NCBI GenBank assembly: GCA_937127445.1
Contig: CAKZLY010000018.1
Span: 1 to 64,000 of the forward strand
Origin: Eximiradius sp.
GTDB lineage: Bacteria; Bacteroidota; Ignavibacteria; Kapaibacteriales; UBA2268
DNA length: 64,000 nt
Direction: 5' to 3'
Shown here: piece after piece, positions 17,327 through 25,575 of the stretch
How the letters are laid out: each line of letters opens with the position of its first letter
How positions within the stretch are numbered: position 1 is the stretch's first letter
Program-made: the position numbers and the translations under genes
Notes under the pieces: model-generated
Databases searched by the model: none
Seen by the model: the letters and a program-made list of their open reading frames with translations, nothing else
Told to the model about the DNA's origin: nothing

Positions 17327-17797
17327 TCAGACTTTATATTTTCTTTGAATTTCGCGTTCAGTTTCCCTTTTTTTTGTGGTTTCACGTTTATCGTATTTCT
17401 TTTTGGAACGGCACAAGCCAATTTCAACTTTAACAAGGTGACCCGAAAAATAAATTGAAAGAGGAATTAAAGTAACGCCTTTTTCAGCAACCGCAGATTT
17501 TAGTTTGAAGGCTTCACGTTTATGAATAAGTAACTTGCGTGGTCGCTTGGGTTCGTGATTTTCTCGGTTGCCGTGTTCGTAAGGAGCAATATGAAAATTC
17601 ACTAAATATAAATCTTCCCCTTGAAATGATGCGTACGCTTCTTGCAAACTACATTTTCCTTGTCGTAGGGACTTCACCTCTGTTCCAGAGAGAACAATGC
17701 CACATTCAATTGACTGTAGCACAATAAAATCGTGGTGTGCCTTGCGATTATTGGCAATAATTTTGATTTCTCTATTTAAAACTTCGGCTGTCTTCAT
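17327..17797 (-). CDS. smpB: SsrA-binding protein SmpB
   Basis: SmpB binds the tRNA-like end of tmRNA and brings it to stalled ribosomes. The 156-residue protein has normal length. It shows the family pattern: NRKAHHDFIVLQSIECGIVL at residues 17-36, GTEVKSLRQGKCSLQEAY, FHIAPYEHGN, and RPRKLLIHKREAFKL. The basic C-terminal tail (KYDKRETTKKRETEREI) is the part that reaches into the decoding site. No ssrA gene was recognised nearby. It is followed 132 bases downstream by the methyltransferase gene and lies 65 bases after clpS on the same strand. Confidence 0.95.
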   Translation of the reverse strand: MKTAEVLNREIKIIANNRKAHHDFIVLQSIECGIVLSGTEVKSLRQGKCSLQEAYASFQGEDLYLVNFHIAPYEHGNRENHEPKRPRKLLIHKREAFKLKSAVAEKGVTLIPLSIYFSGHLVKVEIGLCRSKKKYDKRETTKKRETEREIQRKYKV

Positions 17798-17862
17798 TTT
17801 TCAAAAATACAAATAATCAGTCAATTGACTAAAATATTTGTGAAAAATCAATTAAGAAAAAA

Positions 17863-18147
17863 TTAAAGTTGGATTTCAGTACGAAGTTGAATTTCTTCTA
17901 ATATAGAACTAACTTGAATGCATTTAGCCAATTCACCTGAGTAAACAATTGCTTTACCTTTATTATGCACTTCGTAGGTGATGGCTTCGGCTTTTTCGTA
18001 GTTGTATCCAGTAGCTTTAATAATTTGGTTGATAACTTCATCAAAAGTGTGCCAATCGTCATTGAAAAGGATGACTTTTGCGGCAAGCTTTACTTCGTCA
18101 ATCAGTTCGATTTCGCTTTCTGGATTTATGTTTATTTGCTCGGACAT
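17863..18147 (-). CDS. clpS: Clp protease adaptor ClpS
   Basis: ClpS delivers N-degron substrates to ClpAP/ClpCP. The 94-residue protein is the standard length, using ATG 18147; a TTG at 18159 would add four residues. The core is [18 protein letters not shown] with Asn-Asp-Asp and His at the N-degron pocket, then [20 protein letters not shown] and YSGELAKC. The short acidic N-terminal stretch is likely disordered, as in relatives. No clp ATPase lies in the window. Confidence 0.93.
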   Translation of the reverse strand: MSEQININPESEIELIDEVKLAAKVILFNDDWHTFDEVINQIIKATGYNYEKAEAITYEVHNKGKAIVYSGELAKCIQVSSILEEIQLRTEIQL

Positions 18148-18308
18148 AATTTCAATCAACTTTTTTACAAAAATACAAAATTTTTTGAATAATTTAAAAC
18201 AACGGTATTAGTCGAGACTAATTATTAAACTAATTTAGCAAAAAATGTATATTTTTATGTAATTTTGTGTTTTATAAATTATGCGTAATTGGAAAAAAAT
18301 TTAAGGAA

Positions 18309-19904
18309 ATGAAAAAAGATATAGTTATAAATGCGGCTATTAACGAAGTAAGAGTAGCCATAAGCGAGGATGGACGTCTTAGCGAATATTATATAGAACT
18401 ACCAGAAAAAGAAAAATCCATTGGGAACATTTATTTAGGTAAGGTTAGTAAAATTGTTACAGGAATAAATGCTGCTTTCATCGATATTGGTCTAAATCAA
18501 GATGCATTTTTGCACTTTTCTGATATTGATGATGCAAATGAGAAAAATTTGTTTTTCGAAGACGATGATAGCGAAAACAACAATAATATTGACGAAAAGA
18601 AGACTTCTAAATCAAAAAAAGCAACAAAAAAGAAATCATTAATTCAAAAAGTTAAATTTCACACAAAGAAATCAGGAGCAATTGATATTAATCTTGAACC
18701 TGGACAATTAATTTTAGTTCAGGTGATACGCGAAGCATATCACAGCAAGGGGATGAAAGTTACCACAAAGCTGGGAATACCCGGACGTTACACAGTTTTG
18801 CTGCCGTTTGATAACGTGCTTGGTATCTCAAAAAAAATTGCTTCTTATGTGGAAAGGCGGCGTTTGCGCCAGCTTGCAAAAAGTATTCTTCCAGAAGGTT
18901 ATGGCGGCATCATTAGGACGGCAGCTCAGGGCAAAAGTGAAGATGAGCTTCGTCGTGATTGGAATTATTTACTCGATATTTGGGAAATGGTTCATCAAAA
19001 AGCTGAAAGCTTGAAAAAACCTGGTCTTGTCTATCAAGATTTGGGACTTGCGACAAGCGTTGTTCGAGACTTGTTTGACCAGGATGTAAAATTGCTGGCT
19101 GTTGATTCAAAAAAATTACACAAAGAAATTATTAATTACTTAAAAGTAAATTCCCCCCATTTAATCGAAAAGGTAGAATTATACAACGGGGATCGCCCAA
19201 TTTTCGAAGCTTTTGGTATTGAAAAGGAGCTTGCAAAAACATTTCGAAGGACTGTGAATTTGCCATCAGGCGGCGATGTTGTGTTTGACCATACCGAAGC
19301 AATGCACGTAATTGATGTCAACTCGGGCAGAAGCAACGAAACGGACCAAGAAAAAAATGCATTCAAAACTAATATCGAAGCTGCAAATGAAATTGCTCGT
19401 CAAATTCGATTGCGTGATTTGAGTGGAATGATTATCATCGATTTCATTGATATGCAGCAAGAAAGCAACAAGAAAAAGTTATTTCAGGAAATGACAAGGC
19501 TTCTGGCAAAAGATAGAGCAAAGACTGTTTGCTTTCCACTCACTCAGTTAGGGTTAATGCAAATTACCCGGCAACGTATAAATCAGAATCTTGAAGAAAA
19601 AACAAGCGAAATTTGCCACGTTTGCAATGGAACGGGAAGAATCATATCAAAAGCAGTATTGATTAATACAATGGAAAGATGGCTCAAAAATTTCCGAAAA
19701 AACAGTCGTGAATTTAAATTAATTCTACAAGTTCATCCAAACATAGCAACTTATATTACAGAAGGTACTTTTTCGATAATTTCACGCTTGATGCTTAAGT
19801 ATTTCGTCAAAATTATTGTAAAGCAAAGCGATACAATAGGAATTGATAAGTTTCGATTTATTTCTGTTAGAAAGGACAAAGACATAACAAATGAATTTAT
19901 TTAA
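18309..19904 (+). CDS. rng: Ribonuclease E/G family endoribonuclease
   Basis: The enzyme cleaves single-stranded AU-rich RNA and matures 5S/16S rRNA in relatives. ATG 18309 has an aagg site; upstream TTG 18267 would add 14 residues that do not match the family. An N-terminal S1 domain (SIGNIYLGKVSKIVTGINAA) carries a low-complexity insertion, acidic then Lys-rich, at about residues 75-105. The catalytic Asp residues are Asp336 (HVIDVNSG) and Asp378 (IIDFIDM). The zinc-link pair is Cys436/Cys439 (CHVCNGTGR). The protein ends soon after, as in RNase G, without an RNase E scaffold tail. It leads a plus-strand run and is 2 bases from dxr. Confidence 0.93.
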   Translation: MKKDIVINAAINEVRVAISEDGRLSEYYIELPEKEKSIGNIYLGKVSKIVTGINAAFIDIGLNQDAFLHFSDIDDANEKNLFFEDDDSENNNNIDEKKTSKSKKATKKKSLIQKVKFHTKKSGAIDINLEPGQLILVQVIREAYHSKGMKVTTKLGIPGRYTVLLPFDNVLGISKKIASYVERRRLRQLAKSILPEGYGGIIRTAAQGKSEDELRRDWNYLLDIWEMVHQKAESLKKPGLVYQDLGLATSVVRDLFDQDVKLLAVDSKKLHKEIINYLKVNSPHLIEKVELYNGDRPIFEAFGIEKELAKTFRRTVNLPSGGDVVFDHTEAMHVIDVNSGRSNETDQEKNAFKTNIEAANEIARQIRLRDLSGMIIIDFIDMQQESNKKKLFQEMTRLLAKDRAKTVCFPLTQLGLMQITRQRINQNLEEKTSEICHVCNGTGRIISKAVLINTMERWLKNFRKNSREFKLILQVHPNIATYITEGTFSIISRLMLKYFVKIIVKQSDTIGIDKFRFISVRKDKDITNEFI

Positions 19905-19906
19905 TA

Positions 19907-21070
19907 ATGAGAAGAAAGAAAAAAATATTAACAATACTTGGCTCTACTGGTTCAATAGGAAAGCAAACGCTTGATGTAGTAAGTTCATTAAATGGCATGT
20001 ACGAAATTGGCTATTTAACAGTAAACAAGAACATAACAGAACTAGAGAAACAGACAAAAATATATAATCCTAAAGGGGTTGTAATCAAGGAAGAAAAGTA
20101 TTATTGCGATTTTCTAAAAACAACACATTTTAAAGGTGAAATACTCTTTGGGGAGGAAGCTGTAATTCGGGCAGCAGCAGACAACGAAAACGATATTGTG
20201 GTTTCATCGTTAGTAGGCTTTTCTGGTGTACTGCCAACCTTGAAAGCAATCGAAAAAGGTATTGATGTAGCACTTGCAAATAAAGAAACTCTTGTTGCAG
20301 CAGGAGAAATCATAACACGCGAAGCTGAAAAATCTGGTTCTAAAATTATTGCTGTCGATAGTGAACACAGTGCTGTTTTGCAAAGCTTAGTTGGCGAAGA
20401 CAATAAATCTATTGAGAAAATCATTCTTACAGCTTCAGGAGGACCATTTTTTAATAAAAGTATCAATGAGTTCGAGACAATAACTGCTCGCCAAGCTTTG
20501 CAACATCCTAATTGGAATATGGGTAACAAAATTACGATTGACTCGGCAACCATGATGAATAAAGGTTTCGAAGTTATCGAAGCATATTGGCTATTTGGAC
20601 TTGACATTAACCAAATAGATGTTGTAATTCATCCTCAAAGCATTATTCATTCTATGGTACAGTTTGTTGATGGTTCAATTAAAGCGCAATTGGGTTTGCC
20701 TGATATGCGAATACCAATTTCTTATGCCCTTACCTATCCAAACAGGTTAAAATATGATTTCCCAAGACTTGACTTAGCAAAAATAGGGAGTTTGACATTT
20801 TTCAAACCAGATATAGAAAAGTTTCCTTGTTTAGATTTAGCTTACAAGGCACTTGAAATTGGCGGAACTGCACCAGCGGTCCTAAATGCTGCTAATGAAA
20901 TAGCAGTCGAGGCATTTTTGAACAACAAGATTAAATTTACAGATATACATAAGGTTATTCAGTTTGCACTTGAGAAAATACAAATAACACAAAATCCGAC
21001 AATAGATGAAATCGTTAGCATCGATAACCTAACAAGAAAATTAACAAGTAATTTCATAACTAATTTATAG
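19907..21070 (+). CDS. dxr: 1-deoxy-D-xylulose 5-phosphate reductoisomerase
   Basis: Dxr makes 2-C-methyl-D-erythritol 4-phosphate from DXP with NADPH, the committed step of the MEP isoprenoid pathway. The 387-residue length is normal. Visible motifs are the NADPH site GSTGSIGKQTLDVV (from residue 12), NKETLVAAGEII, the metal and substrate loop VDSEHSAVLQSL, TASGGPF, HPNWNMGNKITIDSATMMNK, and HPQSIIHSMV. It starts 2 bases after rng and ends 7 bases before rseP, a dxr-rseP order seen in many bacteria. Confidence 0.96.
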   Translation: MRRKKKILTILGSTGSIGKQTLDVVSSLNGMYEIGYLTVNKNITELEKQTKIYNPKGVVIKEEKYYCDFLKTTHFKGEILFGEEAVIRAAADNENDIVVSSLVGFSGVLPTLKAIEKGIDVALANKETLVAAGEIITREAEKSGSKIIAVDSEHSAVLQSLVGEDNKSIEKIILTASGGPFFNKSINEFETITARQALQHPNWNMGNKITIDSATMMNKGFEVIEAYWLFGLDINQIDVVIHPQSIIHSMVQFVDGSIKAQLGLPDMRIPISYALTYPNRLKYDFPRLDLAKIGSLTFFKPDIEKFPCLDLAYKALEIGGTAPAVLNAANEIAVEAFLNNKIKFTDIHKVIQFALEKIQITQNPTIDEIVSIDNLTRKLTSNFITNL

Positions 21071-21077
21071 TTGAATT

Positions 21078-22445
21078 ATGGGTGCATTAAGTGATATTTT
21101 TTATTTTATAATTGTTATCGGGATATTGGTTCTAATTCACGAATTAGGACATTTTATAGCTGCAAGATTAACAGGTATGAGAGCCGAAGTTTTCTCAATT
21201 GGTATGGGATTGAGGCTCTTAGGATACAACAAAGTTACAGGTTTTTCATTTGGGAAACTACCTGATGATATAGATTTGCAAGGGCATACAGATTATAGAA
21301 TTGCTGCTTTTCCTATTGGGGGATACGTCAAAATTTCAGGTATGGTTGATGAATCAATGGACACTGACTTTACATCCAAACCACCAGAGGGATATGAATT
21401 TCGGGCAAAGAATCCGTTTCAAAAAGCATTTGTTCTTTCGGCTGGTGTATTGTTCAATGCTCTGCTTGCAATTGGAATATTTGGAGGAATTATTTTTTTT
21501 AATGGAGAACAAACTTTGAATACGGCCACTGTTGGATATATTAAAAAAGAATCAGTTGGTGACTTTTTGGGGTTGGAGCAAGGCGACAAGATTATTTCAA
21601 TTAACGGTGTTCTTGTTAATAATTGGAACGATGTTATTAAAATTCTGACTACTGAAAAATTTGGGAAAAATCGTGTAGTTGAAGTATTACGCGACAATGA
21701 ACAAGTTACTTTGAAAGCAGATGGCAGCAAGTTTATCAGACTTCTTTCTGAACAAAAATCGTTAGGCATCGAACCTGAAAACACAAAAACAATTATTCTT
21801 GCTTCAATATTCGATAAGCCAGCTCAAAAAGCAGGACTGAAAAAAAATGATACTATTTATTCAATTAATAGTGAACCAATTGGGGCAGTTAGCCAGTTTG
21901 TTGATATTTTGAAAGCAAACCCAAACAAAAATCTTTACATTCAATGGAAACGTGGAAATGAAATTTTGGGCGATTCGATAAAGCCAGACGAAAAAGGTAC
22001 AATCGGAGTTCAAATTGCACAAATCTATCAAGGAAAAACATCTATTAAAGACTATGGATTTGTTGAATCGCTTGTATTTGGATGGAATCAAACAATTTCT
22101 TCTGTCAATTTATTATTTAGTTCAATTGGGCAAATAATCAAAGGAAATATGTCCTTTCGTGAATCAATCGGGGGACCTATAATGATTGCAAAGCAAGCCG
22201 GTCAGCAGGCAGAACGTGGGTTAATTAGTTTCTTAAGTTTTGTAGCCTTGCTATCGGTTTCTCTTGCTGTATTAAATATTCTGCCATTTCCTGCTCTTGA
22301 TGGAGGACATTTGATTTTTGTAATTGTTGAAGCAATTATGCGTCGTGAGGTTCCTGTAAAAGTAAAAATGGCTATTCAGCAAGGTGGATTGATTATACTT
22401 CTTTTATTTATGGCATTTGTTGTCTATAATGATTTAATGAGATAA
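21078..22445 (+). CDS. rseP: Site-2 zinc metalloprotease RseP
   Basis: RseP cuts membrane-embedded anti-sigma factors and signal-peptide remnants. The 455-residue protein has the zinc motif HELGH at residues 21-25 in helix 1 and the third ligand in LNILPFPALDGGHL near the C-terminus. The middle holds PDZ-like domains, with GDFLGLEQGDKIISINGV and KAGLKKNDTIYSI as clear carboxylate-loop regions. At least four membrane helices are predicted. No matching anti-sigma factor lies nearby. It is followed by three glycan-type genes after 20 bases. Confidence 0.95.
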   Translation: MGALSDIFYFIIVIGILVLIHELGHFIAARLTGMRAEVFSIGMGLRLLGYNKVTGFSFGKLPDDIDLQGHTDYRIAAFPIGGYVKISGMVDESMDTDFTSKPPEGYEFRAKNPFQKAFVLSAGVLFNALLAIGIFGGIIFFNGEQTLNTATVGYIKKESVGDFLGLEQGDKIISINGVLVNNWNDVIKILTTEKFGKNRVVEVLRDNEQVTLKADGSKFIRLLSEQKSLGIEPENTKTIILASIFDKPAQKAGLKKNDTIYSINSEPIGAVSQFVDILKANPNKNLYIQWKRGNEILGDSIKPDEKGTIGVQIAQIYQGKTSIKDYGFVESLVFGWNQTISSVNLLFSSIGQIIKGNMSFRESIGGPIMIAKQAGQQAERGLISFLSFVALLSVSLAVLNILPFPALDGGHLIFVIVEAIMRREVPVKVKMAIQQGGLIILLLFMAFVVYNDLMR

Positions 22446-22465
22446 ACCGATAATCTTGAATTTTT

Positions 22466-23512
22466 ATGGATATTTTATTATTGACAGATAAAAATAATTT
22501 TTTCGGGCAAACTCGAAAACCCTGGGTTAGTATTGATACACAAAAGTTCATTTCAAATTTGGCAAATTACGGGATTAAATGTAAGGTTTCAACTTTTCCA
22601 TTAGTTGCTGTCAATAAAGAAATTCCCAGCAAAGAAATAATTTTCTATCACTTTAGTCAAAAAGAAAATCTACGTTATTTCATAAAAGATGTTGCAGAGG
22701 TACTAAATCAACTTAACAATAAACTTGTTCCATCAATTGATTTACTACGTTCACACGAGAATAAAGGTTACCAAGAATTATTAAAAAAAGTTCGAAAAGT
22801 CAGTTCACCGGTAGGTTATTACATATCTTCTATAGAAGATATTCATTATTTAGACATACAATTTCCCATTGTTGTAAAAACAATTGATGGTTCTAACGGC
22901 AAGGGTGTTTTTCTATGCAAAAATATTCATGATGTTTATAAATATTTGAAGCGGTTCAGAGGTACAAATATTCCCGAGAAATTAGATTTACTAAGACGCA
23001 GATATTTTAGAAGAAAGAAAAATTATCCTGAATATCCTGACTACAATAATTACAAAGATTATCTTGAATATAAAGAATATATTACCAAAGATATTAGATT
23101 TGCTGTTCAGGAATATATTCCCGAACAAGAGTTTGACTATCGTGTACTTGCTATTTACGATAAATATTACATTATTAAGCGACACACCCGGGCAGGTGAT
23201 TTTCGTGCAAGTGGTGCAAAGAAATTTGATATAAACTTCGAAATTGATAACAAATTGCTTTCATCAGCCGAGCAGTTCAAAAATGCTTTTCCAGACACAC
23301 CTTACCTTTCGATGGATATTATATATGATAATCGGGATAATAGCTATAAATTGCTGGAATTCCAAGCTTTGCATTTTGGAATAAATGTAATTGTTAAAAA
23401 TGATGGCTATTTTATTAAGAAAAATGGTAAATGGGAAAAAGTATACAAACAAAATGCCTTCGAAGATGAACTTGCTTATGGATTGGCAAAGTATTTGGGT
23501 GTAAGTGCATAA
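22466..23512 (+). CDS. RimK-like ATP-grasp ligase
   Basis: The 348-residue protein shows an ATP-grasp domain: FPIVVKTIDGSNGKGVFL (the nucleotide-binding Lys and glycine loop), QEYIPEQEFDYRVLAIYD, IKRHTRAGDFRASGAKKF, and the metal-binding region MDIIYDNRDNSYKLLEFQ. ATP-grasp ligases join a carboxylate to an amine or hydroxyl through an acyl phosphate. Residues about 176-205 are an unusual stretch rich in Tyr, Lys, Asp and Glu in a surface loop. It precedes a CDP-glycerol-transferase-like gene by 12 bases, so a role in modifying a surface polymer is plausible. The substrate is unknown. Confidence 0.8.
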   Translation: MDILLLTDKNNFFGQTRKPWVSIDTQKFISNLANYGIKCKVSTFPLVAVNKEIPSKEIIFYHFSQKENLRYFIKDVAEVLNQLNNKLVPSIDLLRSHENKGYQELLKKVRKVSSPVGYYISSIEDIHYLDIQFPIVVKTIDGSNGKGVFLCKNIHDVYKYLKRFRGTNIPEKLDLLRRRYFRRKKNYPEYPDYNNYKDYLEYKEYITKDIRFAVQEYIPEQEFDYRVLAIYDKYYIIKRHTRAGDFRASGAKKFDINFEIDNKLLSSAEQFKNAFPDTPYLSMDIIYDNRDNSYKLLEFQALHFGINVIVKNDGYFIKKNGKWEKVYKQNAFEDELAYGLAKYLGVSA

Positions 23513-23524
23513 AGGAAACTGGTA

Positions 23525-24574
23525 ATGGTTTTTTCTGAAATTCTATTGAAAATACCTTATTCATTAGTATGGAAAATCTTTAATATTTTTAGGAAAGACC
23601 AATTAATTGCATTTTACTGCCACGAATTATTGGATTACGAAATTTTTCGTAATGTTCATAAATTGCTACCAAAAGTTCAAGTTATAGCAAAAAACAAAAA
23701 ATTATCAAATGAATTAAAAGCTAAGTACAACATAAATTGCCTGAATTACCCAGCATTTCCCGATGTTGTAATTATGGCACGACACAGCTTACACCTATTC
23801 CCCACCCCAAATATAATCAAAATTGGTTTAAGACACGGAGCATATCACTTTAAACAATTTATTTCTGCGGAGAAATACAACAAATTTGATTTATTTCTCT
23901 TTACTTCGATTTCAGAAGTTGAGCAAGCTACTAAACTTGGGATTAAAAATGCTGAATATGGTGGTTTCCCTAAATGTGACACACTTTTCGACGGAACCAC
24001 GAAGAACGCAGCATATAAATTGAAACAAATGCTTGCTTATCCCGGTAAACCAACAATTTTATTTTCTTCCACTTGGGATAAATCTGGTATTGCAGGAGTT
24101 CATTTCTGGTACGACAGACTTGAAGAATTATCGAAAAAGTACAATGTAGTGGTAACTTTGCACCCTTGGGTAAGCAAATCAATTGTTGATAGGATAAGAA
24201 ATACAAAAAATGTCAGATTAATTTCAAACGATGAAATTTATCAATATATGCTCATCTCAGATGCTTTCGTGGCTGATGTTAGCTCGATAATTGCTGAATT
24301 TATGTTGGTCGGAAAACCAATTTTTACATTTAAAATACCAATTAAAGGTCGACTATCTGAAGAAATTTATGATTTACTTGAAAAATATACCATTAGAATT
24401 TCTAATTTTGACGAATTTAATAAAGAAATTAGCAAAGTATTGCAAGACAAGACTAAAAAATGGGACTATGAAGATTGCTTAAATTTATTTTTTTCAGGCA
24501 ATTTAGGCCAGCATTCACAAATAATGGCAGATAAAATCAAAGATTTTTTATTGACAAAAGGAATAGAAATTTGA
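23525..24574 (+). CDS. CDP-glycerol glycerophosphotransferase-like enzyme
   Basis: The 349-residue protein resembles TagB/TagF-type GT-B transferases, which move glycerol- or ribitol-phosphate from a CDP donor. The C-terminal part holds the matching features: TILFSSTWDKSG, VVTLHPWVSK, RLISNDEIYQYMLISDAFVAD, then VSSIIAEFMLVGKPIFTF. The His in LHPW and the Asp-x-Ser-Ser stretch are the expected active-site elements. Similar proteins also occur in Gram-negative capsule and O-antigen clusters. An aaagga site precedes ATG 23525. The next gene overlaps it by 4 bases. Substrate and acceptor are unknown. Confidence 0.75.
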   Translation: MVFSEILLKIPYSLVWKIFNIFRKDQLIAFYCHELLDYEIFRNVHKLLPKVQVIAKNKKLSNELKAKYNINCLNYPAFPDVVIMARHSLHLFPTPNIIKIGLRHGAYHFKQFISAEKYNKFDLFLFTSISEVEQATKLGIKNAEYGGFPKCDTLFDGTTKNAAYKLKQMLAYPGKPTILFSSTWDKSGIAGVHFWYDRLEELSKKYNVVVTLHPWVSKSIVDRIRNTKNVRLISNDEIYQYMLISDAFVADVSSIIAEFMLVGKPIFTFKIPIKGRLSEEIYDLLEKYTIRISNFDEFNKEISKVLQDKTKKWDYEDCLNLFFSGNLGQHSQIMADKIKDFLLTKGIEI

Positions 24575-25548
24575 CAACCAAAGAGAAAATATTAGTTACA
24601 GGAGTTGCAGGATTTATCGGATCGAAAGTAGCCGAATTTCTTCTTAAAAATGGATATTTCGTTGTTGGCATAGATAATATTAATGACTATTACAGCCCAA
24701 AATTAAAATTGCATAGATTAAATTTATTACAAAGTTTTAGTGATTTCCAATTTTATAATATTGACATAGAAAATTATGGTGAGCTTGAAAATTTATTTGA
24801 AAGCAATAAATTTACATCCGTGATAAACCTCGCTGCTCGTGCTGGTGTTCGTGCAAGTATCGAAAATCCATTTGTATATGTAAATACAAATATTGTGGGC
24901 ACTCTGAACATTCTCGAATTAATGAAAAAGTATTCTGTTAATAAATTTGTGCTTGCTTCGAGTAGTTCAGTTTACGCTGGCGAGAAAGTGCCTTTTCAGG
25001 AAAATATGCGTGTAGATTATCCTATTTCTCAGTACGCTGCAACAAAAAAATCAGTCGAATTAATTGCATACACCTATCATCATTTGTATGGAATTGATGT
25101 ATCGGTTCTGCGTTTTTTCACTGTTTTTGGACCGGCAGGACGTCCAGATATGAGCTACTTTCAGTTTATCGAGAAAATACGGAAAGGTCTTATAATCACG
25201 ATTTATGGTAATGGCCATCAGACACGTGACTTTACATATATCGATGATATTGCCAATGGGGTTTTAGCCTCGATGAAACCTCTTGGATATGAAGTTATCA
25301 ATTTAGGTGGAGGAAGAAACCCAGTTAGTATTAATCATATGATTGAACTTATTGAAAATGCTTTACATCGCAAAGCATTAATTGAATATAAACCGTTTAA
25401 CAATGCAGATATGAACGAAACAGGTGCGGACATATCCAAAGCCAAAACACTATTGAACTGGCAATCCCAAATTGATTTCGATACTGGGATTGAAAATACA
25501 ATCAAATGGCATCTTCAAAATGAGAGATTATTAGATAGCTTAGAATAA
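24571..25548 (+). CDS. NAD-dependent sugar-nucleotide epimerase
   Basis: The 325-residue protein belongs to the extended SDR family and most resembles UDP-glucuronate 4-epimerases. The start must be TTG 24571: strand 1 of the Rossmann fold begins only six codons later, and an aagga site lies upstream. Motifs are ILVTGVAGFIGS (NAD glycine loop), GIDNINDYYSPKLK, INLAARAGVRAS, ASSSSVYAG (catalytic Ser), YAATKKS (Tyr and Lys), and FTVFGPAGRPDM. It overlaps the upstream gene by 4 bases (TTGA), so the two are translationally coupled. Confidence 0.88.
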   Translation: MTTKEKILVTGVAGFIGSKVAEFLLKNGYFVVGIDNINDYYSPKLKLHRLNLLQSFSDFQFYNIDIENYGELENLFESNKFTSVINLAARAGVRASIENPFVYVNTNIVGTLNILELMKKYSVNKFVLASSSSVYAGEKVPFQENMRVDYPISQYAATKKSVELIAYTYHHLYGIDVSVLRFFTVFGPAGRPDMSYFQFIEKIRKGLIITIYGNGHQTRDFTYIDDIANGVLASMKPLGYEVINLGGGRNPVSINHMIELIENALHRKALIEYKPFNNADMNETGADISKAKTLLNWQSQIDFDTGIENTIKWHLQNERLLDSLE

Positions 25549-25575
25549 TTATATCATTAGAAATGTAAGCCCAAA

